From: Mycobacterium lehmannii
GTDB lineage: Bacteria; Actinomycetota; Actinomycetes; Mycobacteriales; Mycobacteriaceae
DNA: 64,000 bases
Assembly: GCF_002245535.1 (NCBI RefSeq)
Contig: NZ_NKCN01000012.1
Location: forward strand, 97,898-161,897
Reading direction: 5' to 3'
Position 1 is the first letter of the stretch. Each line of letters starts with the position of its first letter. The translations under genes and the position numbers were made by a program. The notes under the pieces were generated by a model, which was given only the letters and a program-made list of their open reading frames with translations, was not told where the DNA came from and ran no database searches. Of this stretch, positions 1 to 9,724 are shown one piece after another.

Positions 1-158
1 TGGGGGCGGCGTTGGCACGCATGGAGGTCAACAGCTTCTTCAGCGAGCTGCTGCCCCGCCTGAAGGGTGTCGAGTTGGCGGGCCGCCCCGAGTATGTGGC
101 GACGACCTTCGTCGGCGGGCTCAAACACCTGCCGATCCGGTATTCACTGACGGCCTGA
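1..158 (+). CDS. cytochrome P450, C-terminal end (partial)
   Basis: The gene runs in from the left edge; its frame starts at base 3 and stops with TGA at 156-158. The visible 51 residues (ALARMEV..ELLPRLKGVELAGRPEY..FVGGLKHLPIRYSL) match the segment after the haem-cysteine loop of bacterial P450s: the L-helix 'ALARMEV', then the final beta strands. Such enzymes are soluble haem monooxygenases fed by ferredoxin. The haem-binding cysteine itself lies outside the window, so substrate and subfamily cannot be judged. Confidence 0.85.
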   Translation, partial: GAALARMEVNSFFSELLPRLKGVELAGRPEYVATTFVGGLKHLPIRYSLTA

Positions 159-274
159 GCGGAAGCCCGGATACTCGCCGAATCGGTTGTTGTCCCGCGC
201 TTGGTTTGACCCACGGTTGCGACCGCGCGAGATATCGTGGCCCCACCCGAGAACCGCTGCGATGTGAGGTGGCC

Positions 275-856
275 ATGTCCCGAGTTGTGCCGTCGACGGC
301 CTTTGCTGCGATTCCGACCGACGATCTGGGCCAAGGTGATCGGATCAACCTCGGCGTGGCCTCGATACTCGGCCATCGGCCCGACGTCGCTGCCGCGCTG
401 GGCTCGCTTCGGGCCGCGCTGCAGTCCAGCGGCACCTTGTCGCCGAGGCTCGTCGAGCTCGTGCGACTGCGCATCGCGTTCCACAACCAGTGCCGCAGTT
501 GCATGTCGGTGCGCTACCAGAGTGCGGTCGATGCCGGGCTCACCGAGGAAGCGGTCTGTTCACTGGAACGTCCCGAGGAGGCCGACGACCTGTCAGACGC
601 CGAGCGCAGCGCGCTGCGGTTCGCCGACTTGTTCGCCACCGACCACCTCGCGATCGACGATGCCGTGTACGACGACCTTCGGCGCCACTTCACCGAAGAG
701 GAACTCGTCGAACTCGGCGTGCATTGTGCGTACGCGGTAGGCATGGGCCGATTGGCCGCGACGTGGGCCGTCACCGACGACGTCCCCAGCGCGTTCCGGA
801 GCGCCAAAACGACTGCGGCACCCTGGATTTCCGAGGGGGTCGTCGCCTCGGGCTAG
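275..856 (+). CDS. carboxymuconolactone decarboxylase / AhpD-like family protein
   Basis: The 193-residue product has the helical AhpD/CMD fold signature: a segment with LVELVRLRIAFHNQCRSC, where the CxxC pair (CRSC) is the redox-active or metal-proximal motif of this family, and a second helix bundle 'FTEEELVELGVHCAYAVGMGR'. Members act as peroxidase-coupled disulfide reductants or decarboxylases; the exact role here is unknown. ATG at 275 is preferred over an upstream in-frame ATG at 206 because GAGGT lies just upstream (266-270) and homology begins soon after. It follows the P450 by 116 bp on the same strand. Confidence 0.8.
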   Translation: MSRVVPSTAFAAIPTDDLGQGDRINLGVASILGHRPDVAAALGSLRAALQSSGTLSPRLVELVRLRIAFHNQCRSCMSVRYQSAVDAGLTEEAVCSLERPEEADDLSDAERSALRFADLFATDHLAIDDAVYDDLRRHFTEEELVELGVHCAYAVGMGRLAATWAVTDDVPSAFRSAKTTAAPWISEGVVASG

Positions 857-877
857 CCGGCGAGGCCGACGGCCGGG

Positions 878-1081
878 TTAACAGCAGCGCGCACCCGGAT
901 TGGCCTCGGCTGCGGCGTGCCGCATCCGCCAGTAGTCCCGTTCGGAGAGCACCGGTTCACCCGGATGGGTCCGCACCCGGTGCTCGACATACCGCCGGTA
1001 GTGGGTGTCGCCCATCAGGTCGCCTACGAAGGTGCGCCAGTACGAGCCGATTTTGCGTGCGCTTTTGGTAACGCGTCCCAC
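878..1081 (-). CDS. YbdD/YjiX-family small protein (CstA partner)
   Basis: This 67-residue protein matches the YbdD/YjiX family: an aromatic N-terminus (ARKIGSYWRTFVGD), then YRRYVEHRVRTHPGEPVLSERDYWR and a Cys-rich end (CC). In enterobacteria such proteins are encoded directly behind CstA-type pyruvate/peptide permeases and are thought to be needed for transport activity. Here it begins inside the 3' end of cstA (58-bp overlap), which argues for translational coupling. The start at 1081 (ATG) or a GTG three codons later is possible. Confidence 0.8.
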   Translation of the reverse strand: MGRVTKSARKIGSYWRTFVGDLMGDTHYRRYVEHRVRTHPGEPVLSERDYWRMRHAAAEANPGARCC

Positions 1082-3318
1082 TGCTTGGCCACCTCCTTCT
1101 CCGGCTTGGTCATGAGCAGGTCCGAGGGCGCGAAGATCCGGGACGGCACCGGTTCGTCCTCGGTCGTCGGCGGTGCGGTGCCGCGAAGCGTCCGGATCAC
1201 CATGATCACCCCGGTGATGAACACGATCAGCACGAGCAGCGCGAACACGATCGACAGTGTGCCCTGGATGAACGTGTTGCGGATGACCGCGTCGAGCTCG
1301 CCGGCGTCCTTGGCCGCGCCGAATGCCGTCTCACCGGCGTCCTTCGCGTTGCGGTACTGGAAATGCTGAGTCCAGTAGCCGACCTTCGGATCGCCGGAGA
1401 AGATCTTCTGCCACGACGCCGTCATCGTCACGATCAGATCCCACAGCAACGGGATCGCCGGTATCCAAGCCCATTTCAGTAGGCCCTTCTTCACCACCAC
1501 CACGGTCACGACCGTCAAGGCGATCGCGGCCAGCAACTGGTTGGCGATACCGAACAGCGGGAACAGCGTGTTGATGCCGCCGAGCGGGTCGGTGACGCCC
1601 ATCAGCAGGATGCTGCCCCAGCCCGCCACCACGAGCAGACTGCAGACCCACGCTCCCACACGCCAACTCGGGTCCTTCAGCTTGCGCAGCGGACCTCCGA
1701 GGTTGCTCAGACCGTCGGAGAGCATGAACCGCGCGACCCGGGTGCCCGCGTCCACGGTGGTGAGGATGAACAGCGCTTCGAACATGATCGCGAAGTGATA
1801 CCAGAACGCCTTGAGGGCGTCACCGCCGAACACTTTGCTCAGCACCTCGGACATGCCGAACGCCAGTGTGGGAGCACCGCCGGTCCTCGACACGATGGAC
1901 TCTTCACTGACGCTCTCGGCGGCTTGAGTGATCTGCTCGGCGGTGATCGGCGGACTGTCGATCGGCAGGCTGTTGACGTAGGCCGCGGCGGTCTCGGCGG
2001 TGGAACCGGTCGAGGCCGCGGGCGCGTTGATCGCGAAGTACAGGTGCTGATTGAGGATGGCCGCGGTGATCAACGCCATGATCGCGACGAACGACTCGGT
2101 GATCATGCCGCCGTAGCCGATCAGGCGCATCTGGCCTTCTTTTTCGAGCAGTTTCGGGGTGGTGCCCGACGAGATCAGCGCATGAAAGCCCGACAGCGCA
2201 CCACACGCGATCGTGATGAACAAGAAGGGGAACAGCGATCCCGCGAACACCGGACCGGTGCCCTCAGCGGCGAACGCCGAGATCGCCGGGGCCTCCATGA
2301 TTGGGCGGGCGAGCACGATGCCGACTGCCAGCAGGGCGATGGTGCCGACCTTCATGAAGGTCGACAGGTAGTCGCGCGGCGCGAGCAGGAACCACACCGG
2401 CAGCACCGACGCGGCGAATCCGTAGATGATGAGGGCCCACGACAGGCTCACCTTCGACAGCGTGAACCATTCCGTGCCCCAGGCGGTTTCGGCGACCCAC
2501 CCGCCGGAGGCGACCGCGAGCAGCAGCAGCGCGACGCCGATGAGCGACACCTCCGACACCCGGCCCGGCCGCAGGAACCTCAGGTACAGGCCCATGAAGA
2601 TCGCGATCGGGATCGTCATGGCGATCGAGAAGACGCCCCACGGGCTCTCGGCGAGCGCACCCACGACCACCAGGGCCAGCACCGCCAGCAGGATCACCAT
2701 GATGACGAGCACGCCGACGATGGCGGCCACACCGCCGATCGTCCCGAGTTCGTCACGGGCCATCTGTCCCAGCGAGCGGCCCCGCCGGCGCGTCGAGATC
2801 GCCAACACGAGATAGTCCTGGACGCAGCCCGCGACGACCGCGCCGATGATGATCCAGATGGTTCCCGGCAGGTAACCCATCTGCATAGCCAGGACGGGTC
2901 CGACGAGCGGGCCCGCGCCGGCGATCGCGGCGAAGTGGTGTCCGAACAACACCCGCCGGTCGGTGGGCATGTAGTCCGTGCCGTTCTCGAAAAGCTCGGC
3001 GGGAGTGGCATGGTCGTCGCGCGGACGCACGATCTTCATCTCGATGAGCCGGGCGTAGAACCGGAAGCCGATCACGTAGGTGCAGATCGCGGCGATGACG
3101 AACCACACGGCGTTGACGGTCTCCCCGCGGAAGAACGCGATCACCGCCCACGCGACCGCGCCGAGCAGGGCGATGACGCCGAAGATGATCCGGTGCCGAA
3201 CCGTGATCGGTGACCGGTCGATGATCGCGACCGGGGGCAGGTCCTTGACGGTGCGGATATAAGTGACGTCGCCTTGGGTTTCCTCTGTGCGCTCTGCGGG
3301 GGCGGTCGGAGATGCCAT
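1024..3318 (-). CDS. cstA: carbon starvation protein A, membrane transporter
   Basis: The 764-residue polytopic membrane protein has the CstA family hallmarks: the N-terminal YVIGFRFYARLIEMKI region, RRVLFGHHFAAIAGAGPLVGP, GCVQDYLVLAISTRRRGRS, and FHALISSGTTPKLLEKE. Roughly sixteen hydrophobic segments can be traced. CstA transports peptides or pyruvate during nutrient limitation. It is a little longer than the E. coli protein because of an N-terminal extension and a hydrophilic loop near residues 440-480. It lies 50 bp after ligB on the same strand and overlaps the YbdD-like gene. The same ligB-cstA neighbourhood exists in M. tuberculosis (Rv3062-Rv3063). Confidence 0.93.
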   Translation of the reverse strand: MASPTAPAERTEETQGDVTYIRTVKDLPPVAIIDRSPITVRHRIIFGVIALLGAVAWAVIAFFRGETVNAVWFVIAAICTYVIGFRFYARLIEMKIVRPRDDHATPAELFENGTDYMPTDRRVLFGHHFAAIAGAGPLVGPVLAMQMGYLPGTIWIIIGAVVAGCVQDYLVLAISTRRRGRSLGQMARDELGTIGGVAAIVGVLVIMVILLAVLALVVVGALAESPWGVFSIAMTIPIAIFMGLYLRFLRPGRVSEVSLIGVALLLLAVASGGWVAETAWGTEWFTLSKVSLSWALIIYGFAASVLPVWFLLAPRDYLSTFMKVGTIALLAVGIVLARPIMEAPAISAFAAEGTGPVFAGSLFPFLFITIACGALSGFHALISSGTTPKLLEKEGQMRLIGYGGMITESFVAIMALITAAILNQHLYFAINAPAASTGSTAETAAAYVNSLPIDSPPITAEQITQAAESVSEESIVSRTGGAPTLAFGMSEVLSKVFGGDALKAFWYHFAIMFEALFILTTVDAGTRVARFMLSDGLSNLGGPLRKLKDPSWRVGAWVCSLLVVAGWGSILLMGVTDPLGGINTLFPLFGIANQLLAAIALTVVTVVVVKKGLLKWAWIPAIPLLWDLIVTMTASWQKIFSGDPKVGYWTQHFQYRNAKDAGETAFGAAKDAGELDAVIRNTFIQGTLSIVFALLVLIVFITGVIMVIRTLRGTAPPTTEDEPVPSRIFAPSDLLMTKPEKEVAKQWDALPKAHAKSARTGAPS

Positions 3319-3368
3319 GTGGCGATCCTTTCATCGGCGGCGCCGGCGACGTGTCAAAACCGCGGGCT

Positions 3369-4943
3369 TCAGCTTCCGCGCTGGTAGAACGCGCGCACCG
3401 TGTCGATGGTGTCGGCTTCGACGGGGCTCTTGTCGTCGCGGTAGCGCAGCACCCTGGCGAACCGCAATGCCATCCCGCCGGGGTAGCGCGTCGACGTCTG
3501 CACGCCGTCGAACGCGATCTCGACGACCTGCTCGGGTCTGACCCGCACCACACGGCCGGCCGAGCCGGCCATCGAGCCGGAGCCATCGGTCGGCCCGTCG
3601 GCCAACTCGAGGAACCGGGTGGTCTGCCATTCGAGCATGGCGTCGGTCATACCCTTGAAAGTCTTTCCGAGCATGACGAATTCGCCCGTCTGCGGATCCC
3701 GCGCGCCGAGATGGATGTTGGACAATTTACCCGTGCGACGGCCCGAACCCCACTCGACCGCGAGCACCACCAGGTCGAGGGTGTGCACGGGTTTGACCTT
3801 GAGCCAGCCGGCCCCGCGTCGGCCCGCCTCGTACGGCGCGGTCAACGACTTGGCCATCACGCCCTCGTGGCCGGCGGCCAGCGTCACCTCGAGGAACTCG
3901 CGCGCCTGTTCAACGTCGTCGGTGACGAGGCGGTCGACGCGGTGCAGCTTCGGGACGAGCGCGTCGAGCACCTCGATGCGCTCGGAGGCCGGTTTGTCGA
4001 GAAGGTCGACGCCGTCGACGTGCAGCAGGTCGAACACGAAGACCGACAGAGGCTGGGCCGCCGCGGCGGCGGCGATGTCGGCGGAGCGACCGAATCGCGA
4101 TGCCGTCACCTGGAAGCGGTGCGGGCGTCCGTCGGGTTTGAGTGCGATCGCCTCGGCATCGGCGATCACGGTCGTGACCGGCAACGCCAGCGCGGCGTCT
4201 ACGACCTCCGGGAGGCGCGCGGTCACGTCGTCGAGGCTTCGGGTGTATATCGACACCTCATCGCCTCGCCGATGCACCTGTACCCGGGCGCCGTCCAGCT
4301 TCGCTTCGAAAACTGCTGTGCCGCCGAGACGTTCGAGTGCCTCGGCCACGCCGGCTGCCGTCTGCGCCAGCATCGGGCCCACCGGACGGCCGACCGTCAG
4401 CGTGAAACGCTCTAGCGCGGCTTCACCGATGGTCAGGGCGGCGGCCGCGACGGCGGGCAGGTCGCCGCCAAGCATCGCGGCACGGCGCACCGCGGCGGCC
4501 GGGAGGCCGGCGGCCTTGGCGACTGCATCGGCCATCACGCCGACGAGTGCGCCCTGGCGCAGCTCACCGCCCAGCAGCCGACGCAGGAACGTCTGCTCCT
4601 CTGCGGTCGCGGCGCCGAACAGTCCGGCAAGCAGCTCGGCGCGCCGTGCCTGCGAGCCCTTGCCCGCGACCTGCCCGATCTCGGTGAACCGCGCGTGGAC
4701 ATCGGACACCGTCAACGATGCGAACTCCGCCGGGGGCGGAAGCGAGCGCAGCGAGGCCCACCCGACACCGATCTGCCGTTGCGGCAGCTCACCGGAGAGC
4801 CACGACACCACGACCGCGACCTGGTCGGCGTCGTCCTCGTCGCCGGCGCGGCCCAGCAGGTCGGCGATTCTGGCCGTCTTGGCCAGCCGCGACGAGGACG
4901 CACCGACCTCGGCGGACGCCGTCGCGACGTCGAGTAACTGCAC
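3369..4943 (-). CDS. ligB: ATP-dependent DNA ligase LigB
   Basis: The 524-residue protein has an N-terminal DNA-binding domain of about 200 residues and then the nucleotidyltransferase core with motif [13 protein letters not shown], the adenylated lysine being about K215. Motifs III/IIIa follow ([10 protein letters not shown]), then IV (EGVMAKSL) and V ([16 protein letters not shown]), and a C-terminal OB-fold ending in [18 protein letters not shown]. It seals nicks in duplex DNA; in mycobacteria it is an accessory to the NAD-dependent LigA. Length and order match M. tuberculosis Rv3062. ATG at 4943 is the first plausible start; the stretch upstream to 5098 carries a dispersed repeat. Confidence 0.95.
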   Translation of the reverse strand: MQLLDVATASAEVGASSSRLAKTARIADLLGRAGDEDDADQVAVVVSWLSGELPQRQIGVGWASLRSLPPPAEFASLTVSDVHARFTEIGQVAGKGSQARRAELLAGLFGAATAEEQTFLRRLLGGELRQGALVGVMADAVAKAAGLPAAAVRRAAMLGGDLPAVAAAALTIGEAALERFTLTVGRPVGPMLAQTAAGVAEALERLGGTAVFEAKLDGARVQVHRRGDEVSIYTRSLDDVTARLPEVVDAALALPVTTVIADAEAIALKPDGRPHRFQVTASRFGRSADIAAAAAAQPLSVFVFDLLHVDGVDLLDKPASERIEVLDALVPKLHRVDRLVTDDVEQAREFLEVTLAAGHEGVMAKSLTAPYEAGRRGAGWLKVKPVHTLDLVVLAVEWGSGRRTGKLSNIHLGARDPQTGEFVMLGKTFKGMTDAMLEWQTTRFLELADGPTDGSGSMAGSAGRVVRVRPEQVVEIAFDGVQTSTRYPGGMALRFARVLRYRDDKSPVEADTIDTVRAFYQRGS

Positions 4944-5002
4944 GGGTTCAGCCTGTCACGCCGGTCCGACATTGTTGAGCCGCGAAAGGCCATCCGTCGG
5001 AC

Positions 5003-5089
5003 GCGTGGGCCCACACGCCAGTAGGGGACGACCGCGATTGCACGCCTATTAGCGGCGTGTCGAGGAACAAACACTGAACGGTCGCTCGC
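5003..5089. repeat. dispersed extragenic repeat, copy 1
   Basis: This intergenic stretch holds the near-palindrome GCGTGGGCCCACACGC (5003-5018) and, at 5053-5089, GGCGTGTCGAGGAACAAACA followed by GGTCGCTC. Almost the same two modules occur in the serB2 3' intergenic region (61361-61440), in the other order. It looks like a mycobacterial extragenic palindromic repeat rather than a gene. No protein is evident in 4944-5098. Confidence 0.5.
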
Positions 5090-5098
5090 AGCAGAGAA

Positions 5099-6658
5099 CT
5101 AGGTGACTTCGAAGTCGACGCTGTGCCAGCCGGTGGCGCCGTCGGGGATCGGTTGGGCGATGGCGGCGGTCTGTGTCGCGCCGGTGTTGTCGGTGGCCCG
5201 CACCGTGATGGTGTGCGGTCCGGGCTGAGCGGCCTGCCACGGGAAACTCCACAGCCGCCAGGTCTCGTTGGAGTAGGCGGCGCCGAGTTCGGCCGGTTGC
5301 CAATCGCCCTGTCCGGCGGGTCCGTCGACGCGCACCTCGACGTTGCGCACCCCGCGGTTCTGCGCCCACGCCACGCCACCGAATGTCACCGCCCCGCGGG
5401 GCACGTCTTGACCACTGCGCGGCACGTCGATCCGCGACTCGGTCTTGATCGGCCCGCGCGGTGACCACCCCAGACGGGTCCAGTAGGCCTGGGCGCGGTC
5501 GAACCGCGTCACCTCGAGGTCGACCACCCACTTCGTCGCCGAGACATACCCGTACAACCCGGGAACCACCAGGCGGGCGGGATAGCCGTGCTCGGTCGGC
5601 AGCGGTTCGCCGTTCATGCCGACCGCCAGCAGCGAGCCTCGGTCGTCGGTGAGCGCCTCGACCGGAGTGCCTGCGGTGAACCCGTCGATCGACATCGACA
5701 GCACCATGTCCGCGTCACGGTGAATCCCGGCTTCGGCCAACAGGTCTGACACGCGGTATCCCGTCCACGTGGCGTTGCCGATCAGGTCACCGCCGACCGG
5801 GTTCGATACACACGTGAGCGTCACCACTTTCTCGACCACGTCGAATCGGTCGAGATCGTCGAAGCGCAAAGTGATTTCGCGATCGACCATGCCGTGGATC
5901 CGCAGCTGCCAGCTCTCGCGACTCAACTGCGGCACGCTCAGCGCGGTGTCGATCCGGTAGAAGTCAGCGTTGTTGGTGACGAATGACGGCAGCCCAACAC
6001 CTTTCGGCTGCACCGTCGCGGGGATCGGGGGAGCGGCGACGTCGACCGGCGGCAGCGCGAATGCCGTGCGGTCACCGGAGACCGAGGTCGTGAGGCGCGA
6101 CAGCACAACGCCACCCACTCCGGTCAGCGCGCCCGCCCCGAGGAAGCCCAGCGTGAGCAACGACAGCCGTCGGCCGGGATCGGGTCCCTCGTCGGTGGCG
6201 GCCTGCCCGTCGTCGGTGAACCGCCCCGACGTCAGCAGTCGCAGCACCGCGACGCCGCACGCGGCGCCGACCACCGTGGGCAGGGTGTCCAACAGCGTCG
6301 CCCCCGCGCGCGAGAGCACCGCTGCGCACCCGGCGACGCCGGCTGCGACGATCGCGACGCTGCCGATCGGGAAGCGCCGGGTCTCCAGCGCCGCGGTGGC
6401 GGCGGCCACGACGGCGATCACCGCGAGCACGAGCATCGACAGGACGAGTTTGTCGGCCATCCCGAAGGTCTGGATCGCCCACTCTTTGACCGGGGCGGGC
6501 GTCAGGTCGATCACCGCCGACCCGACGGCGGTACGCGAGTCGGCCCGCGGCCCGACGAAGACCGCCAGCAATTGGGTCACGCCCAGCGCGACGGCGGCCG
6601 CTGCGATGCCGCCCATCGCCTTGGTGCTGCGCGACGTCATGCCGCTCAAAGTACTCAC
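5099..6658 (-). CDS. membrane molybdopterin-dependent oxidoreductase (sulfite-oxidase fold)
   Basis: The 519-residue protein starts with about five hydrophobic helices (residues 17-36, 70-90, 99-118, 125-143, 166-188) followed by an extracytoplasmic sulfite-oxidase/YedY-type catalytic domain. Cys283 in TLTCVSNPVGGDLIGN is the expected molybdenum ligand; LVVPGLYGYVSATKWV and the C-terminal dimerisation-like beta domain (GGVAWAQNRGVRNVEVRVDG) are also typical. It probably oxidises or reduces a small oxyanion or sulfoxide at the outer face of the membrane; the substrate is unknown. GTG at 6658 or ATG at 6640 may be the start. It is divergent from the SDR at 6744. Confidence 0.85.
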   Translation of the reverse strand: MSTLSGMTSRSTKAMGGIAAAAVALGVTQLLAVFVGPRADSRTAVGSAVIDLTPAPVKEWAIQTFGMADKLVLSMLVLAVIAVVAAATAALETRRFPIGSVAIVAAGVAGCAAVLSRAGATLLDTLPTVVGAACGVAVLRLLTSGRFTDDGQAATDEGPDPGRRLSLLTLGFLGAGALTGVGGVVLSRLTTSVSGDRTAFALPPVDVAAPPIPATVQPKGVGLPSFVTNNADFYRIDTALSVPQLSRESWQLRIHGMVDREITLRFDDLDRFDVVEKVVTLTCVSNPVGGDLIGNATWTGYRVSDLLAEAGIHRDADMVLSMSIDGFTAGTPVEALTDDRGSLLAVGMNGEPLPTEHGYPARLVVPGLYGYVSATKWVVDLEVTRFDRAQAYWTRLGWSPRGPIKTESRIDVPRSGQDVPRGAVTFGGVAWAQNRGVRNVEVRVDGPAGQGDWQPAELGAAYSNETWRLWSFPWQAAQPGPHTITVRATDNTGATQTAAIAQPIPDGATGWHSVDFEVT

Positions 6659-6743
6659 GTTGGCGACCCGACGGGCTTACCGAATGGTGACGTCAGCTAG
6701 GTTGCTTTACGAATCGAGCTCTTTTTGGAAAGGGGAGACCCAG

Positions 6744-7511
6744 GTGGAGATTTCTGGCAAGAAGGCCATCGTCGTCGGCGGAGCGTCCGGCTTCGGCAAG
6801 GCGACGGCCGAGTTGCTGGCTCAACGCGGCGCGGACGTGGCGATTCTGGACCGCCCGCAGTCGAAGGGCAAGGAAGTTGCCGACGCGATCGGCGCCTCCT
6901 TCTTCGAGGTGGACGTCACCGACTTCGAGGGCACCGAGAAGGTGCTGCAGCAGGCGATCGACAAGCTCGGCGCGCTGCACATCATCGTGACGACGGCCGG
7001 CGGCGGCGCCGCCGAGCGCACGGTCAAGAAGGACGGTCCGCACAGCCTCGACACGTTCCGTAAGTGCGTGGACCTCAACCTCATCGGCACGTTCAACATC
7101 AGCAGGCTGGCCGGCTGGCAGATGAGCCAGCAGGACCTCGTCGACGACGAGCAGGAAGAGCGCGGCGTCATCATCAACACCGCCTCGATCGCGGCGTTCG
7201 AGGGCCAGATCGGGCAGGTCGCCTACACCGCGTCCAAGGCCGCAATCGCCGGGATGTGCCTGACGATGGCCCGCGACATGGGCAGCCTGGGCATCCGGGC
7301 GCTGGCAATCGCGCCGAGTCTGTTCGCCACGGGGCTGACCGAGGGCATTCCCGACGAGTTCGCCAAGGCACTGACCAAGGACGCGGCGTTCCCGAAGCGG
7401 CTCGGCAAGCCCGAGGAGTACGCCAAGCTGGTGGCCGCGATCGTCGAGAACCCGATGCTCAACGGCCAGTGCCTGCGCCTGGATGCGGGCCAGCGCTTCG
7501 CCCCCAAGTAG
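6744..7511 (+). CDS. short-chain dehydrogenase/reductase (HSD10-like)
   Basis: The 255-residue classical SDR has the NAD(P) motif VVGGASGFGKA, NNAG replaced by TTAGGGA, the catalytic Ser in IINTASIAAFEGQIG and the YTASKAAI Tyr-Lys pair. The sequence resembles type-10 3-hydroxyacyl-CoA dehydrogenases, so an acyl-CoA or steroid substrate is plausible but unproven. The GTG start at 6744 is chosen because AAAGGGGAG (6729-6737) sits at good spacing and the SDR fold begins right after it. A strong hairpin follows the stop codon. Confidence 0.88.
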   Translation: MEISGKKAIVVGGASGFGKATAELLAQRGADVAILDRPQSKGKEVADAIGASFFEVDVTDFEGTEKVLQQAIDKLGALHIIVTTAGGGAAERTVKKDGPHSLDTFRKCVDLNLIGTFNISRLAGWQMSQQDLVDDEQEERGVIINTASIAAFEGQIGQVAYTASKAAIAGMCLTMARDMGSLGIRALAIAPSLFATGLTEGIPDEFAKALTKDAAFPKRLGKPEEYAKLVAAIVENPMLNGQCLRLDAGQRFAPK

Positions 7512-7518
7512 AAGCGGG

Positions 7519-7565
7519 ATTTCGGTGTAGTTGGTTGCGCTCACCGCCACCAACTACACCGAAAT
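7519..7565 (+). terminator. 17-bp perfect hairpin after the SDR gene
   Basis: Arms 7519-7535 and 7549-7565 are perfectly complementary over 17 bp (ATTTCGGTGTAGTTGGT and its complement) around a 13-nt loop, starting 8 nt after the SDR stop. There is no U-tract, as is common for mycobacterial terminators. It would insulate the SDR from the phosphotransferase at 7630. Confidence 0.7.
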
Positions 7566-7629
7566 CGCTGATAGGGTGAGGCGGCCGACTCCCGTGCGGC
7601 TTCCGCGACCGACCTGACACGATGGCTGC

Positions 7630-8694
7630 ATGCCCGACGACGCGCATCAACTTCCGACACTGAGCCACGACGACCAGGCCGCACTCCAGCAGTGGGTGCG
7701 CGCGCAGGGTCTGGGGACGACGGTCAGCGACGTCGAACCGCTGACCGGCGGGACGCAGAACATCGTGGTGCGCTTGCTGATCGACGACCGGCCCATGGTG
7801 CTTCGTCGACCGCCGGCACATCCGCGGCCGACGAGCGACAAGACGATGCTGCGCGAGATCGCGGCGTTGCGGACGCTGGCGGGGACACCGGTGCCGCATC
7901 CCGGATTCATCGCCGGCTGTGAGGATCTCAGCGTCCTCGGCGTGGTCTTCTACCTGATGGAAGTGGTCGACGGCTTCAACCCCGGCGATGACATGTCGGA
8001 GGCCTACGTGCGCGATCCGGCTATGCGCCATCAAGTGGGGTTGTCGTATGCGGCGAGCCTGGCCGCGCTCGGGCAGGTCGAGTGGGAGGGCAGCCCGCTC
8101 GCCGAGCTTAAACGGCCGGGATCCTTTCTGGAGCGCCAGGTTCCGCAGTTCCTCCGTTTGCTCGAGAGCTACCGCCACGACCGATACGACCCCGAGTCGC
8201 TTGCCGTGACCGAACTCGCCGAGTGGCTGGCGTCGAACCTGCCGCCGGAGGGTCGGCCGGGTGTCCTGCACGGTGACCCGCACCTGAGCAATGTGCTGCT
8301 GCGTCGCGACAGGCCAGAGGTGGCGGCGTTCGTCGACTGGGAGATGTGCACGATCGGCGATCCGCTGCTCGATCTGGGCTGGATGCTGATCTGCTGGCCG
8401 TTGGAGACCAACACGATCACCGCGGGCGCAGAGCTCGCCGCGCTCGGCGGACTGGCCACCCGTCGCGAACTCCTCGACGCCTACCTCGAAGCCGGTGGCC
8501 GCGAAACATCAAGCCTCGATTGGTATGTCGCGATGGCGTGCTTCAAGCTGGGGATCGTCATCGAGGGCACCTGGTCGCGGTTCCTGATCGGTCAGGCGAG
8601 CCGGGACGCGGGGGAGCGGTTGCATGCCAACGCCCAGAACCTCATCGACCTCGGCAAGCGGGTGATCAAGGGCGACAGCCCCTTCGAGCTCTAG
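7630..8694 (+). CDS. phosphotransferase family protein (APH / ACAD10-like)
   Basis: The 354-residue kinase-like protein has the aminoglycoside-phosphotransferase fold: LTGGTQNIVVRL near the N-terminus, LRRPPAHPRPTSD and a REIAALRTLAGTPVPHP helix. The catalytic loop is VLHGDPHLSNVLL and the metal-binding aspartate lies in AFVDWEMCTIGDPLLDLGW. This subfamily is common in mycobacteria beside acyl-CoA dehydrogenases and is thought to phosphorylate hydroxylated lipid or CoA intermediates rather than antibiotics. Its stop overlaps that of the convergent TauE-like gene by 4 bp (8691-8694). Confidence 0.85.
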   Translation: MPDDAHQLPTLSHDDQAALQQWVRAQGLGTTVSDVEPLTGGTQNIVVRLLIDDRPMVLRRPPAHPRPTSDKTMLREIAALRTLAGTPVPHPGFIAGCEDLSVLGVVFYLMEVVDGFNPGDDMSEAYVRDPAMRHQVGLSYAASLAALGQVEWEGSPLAELKRPGSFLERQVPQFLRLLESYRHDRYDPESLAVTELAEWLASNLPPEGRPGVLHGDPHLSNVLLRRDRPEVAAFVDWEMCTIGDPLLDLGWMLICWPLETNTITAGAELAALGGLATRRELLDAYLEAGGRETSSLDWYVAMACFKLGIVIEGTWSRFLIGQASRDAGERLHANAQNLIDLGKRVIKGDSPFEL

Positions 8695-9440
8695 GCGTAG
8701 GTGTCGATCGCCAGCTGGACGGCCAGCGCCACGCCGGCCGCGCCGATCATCACACGCAACGGCCCGGCGGGTGCGTGCCGCACGACGACCGGCCCGAGCC
8801 GGGAGCCGATCAGACAGCCCAGGCCCAGCACCAACATCGCACCCCACTGCACCGGCGCCAGCATCGCGAACACCACGGCCGCCACGAGGTTCGCCACACC
8901 CAGGATCACGTTCTTGCCCGCGTTGGCCTCCGCAAGCGACGCGTGGCCGGTGCGCAAGAGGAGCGCCAGCAGCAGCACACCCGCGGCCGCACCGAAATAG
9001 CCGCCGTAGATACAGATCAGGAACACCGCGCTCGCCTCGATGACCACCGCTGCACGGCGACGCCCCGTGCTCGGCTCGTCACCGGGAGCCCGGCGGGGCA
9101 GCAGGATCGCCACTGAGGCGACACCGAGCAGAATCGGCACCGATCTCTCGAAGCCCTCGGCGGGCGTGGTGAGCAGCAGCGCGGCGCCGGCCACACCGCC
9201 GACCACCGCGATCGGTGCGGTGCGCAGGATCCACCGGCCCTGCCCCCTGAGTTCTGGACGCGACCCCAACACCGAGCCGATGCCGTTGAACACCAGCGCC
9301 ACGGTGTTCGTCACATTGGCGGTGACCGGGGGCAACCCGAAGAGCAGCAGCGCGGGATAGGTGGCCACCGAAGCCAACCCGGCGATGCTGCCGGTGAGCC
9401 CGCCGAGAACGCCGGCGGCGAACAGCAGGGCCCACGTCAT
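8691..9440 (-). CDS. TauE/SafE-family sulfite or organic-anion exporter
   Basis: The 249-residue protein is almost entirely hydrophobic, with about eight membrane segments. Family marks are the N-terminal GVLGGLTGSIAGLASVATYPALL, with paired Gly-rich helices, and the mid-protein GGYFGAAAGVLLLALLLRTG, which repeats the same architecture. Family members move sulfite, sulfoacetate or related anions. It is transcribed towards, and overlaps by 4 bp, the phosphotransferase. No partner suggests a particular substrate. Confidence 0.85.
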   Translation of the reverse strand: MTWALLFAAGVLGGLTGSIAGLASVATYPALLLFGLPPVTANVTNTVALVFNGIGSVLGSRPELRGQGRWILRTAPIAVVGGVAGAALLLTTPAEGFERSVPILLGVASVAILLPRRAPGDEPSTGRRRAAVVIEASAVFLICIYGGYFGAAAGVLLLALLLRTGHASLAEANAGKNVILGVANLVAAVVFAMLAPVQWGAMLVLGLGCLIGSRLGPVVVRHAPAGPLRVMIGAAGVALAVQLAIDTYA

Positions 9441-9688
9441 CGAAGGTCACGCTACGGCCAGCACGTGGCGTCCGAAGATTCAAGGCGCTGTGATCTGCCT
9501 CGCTCGGCCGCCGTCAGTCAGCAGGCGTTGCTGCGCTCGCCGCCCTGGCCGCGGATCCGCCGGTGCGGCCTCCCGGGCGGATAGCCGTGCATCCTGGTGA
9601 CGGGGTCGGACCACTCCCAGCGGTCCTCCGCGCAGAAAGACAGTCGGAAGGCGAAGGACCGACGGTCAGTTTGCGAACGGTTTTTTCT

Positions 9689-9717
9689 TTGCGGCCCGGT
9701 CGGTGGTTGTCTACGAT
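9689..9717 (+). promoter_or_regulatory. sigma-A-like promoter
   Basis: TTGCGG (9689-9694), a 17-bp spacer and TACGAT (9712-9717) fit a housekeeping promoter. The expected start of transcription, 7-8 bp after the -10 box, coincides with the GTG at 9725, which would make that reading frame leaderless. Confidence 0.6.
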
Positions 9718-9724
9718 CGAACGC

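Noticed and set aside
1795..3213. Long plus-strand open frame opposite cstA
   Set aside because: Product is Arg/Asp/His-rich with no family motif; a high-GC shadow of the cstA gene.
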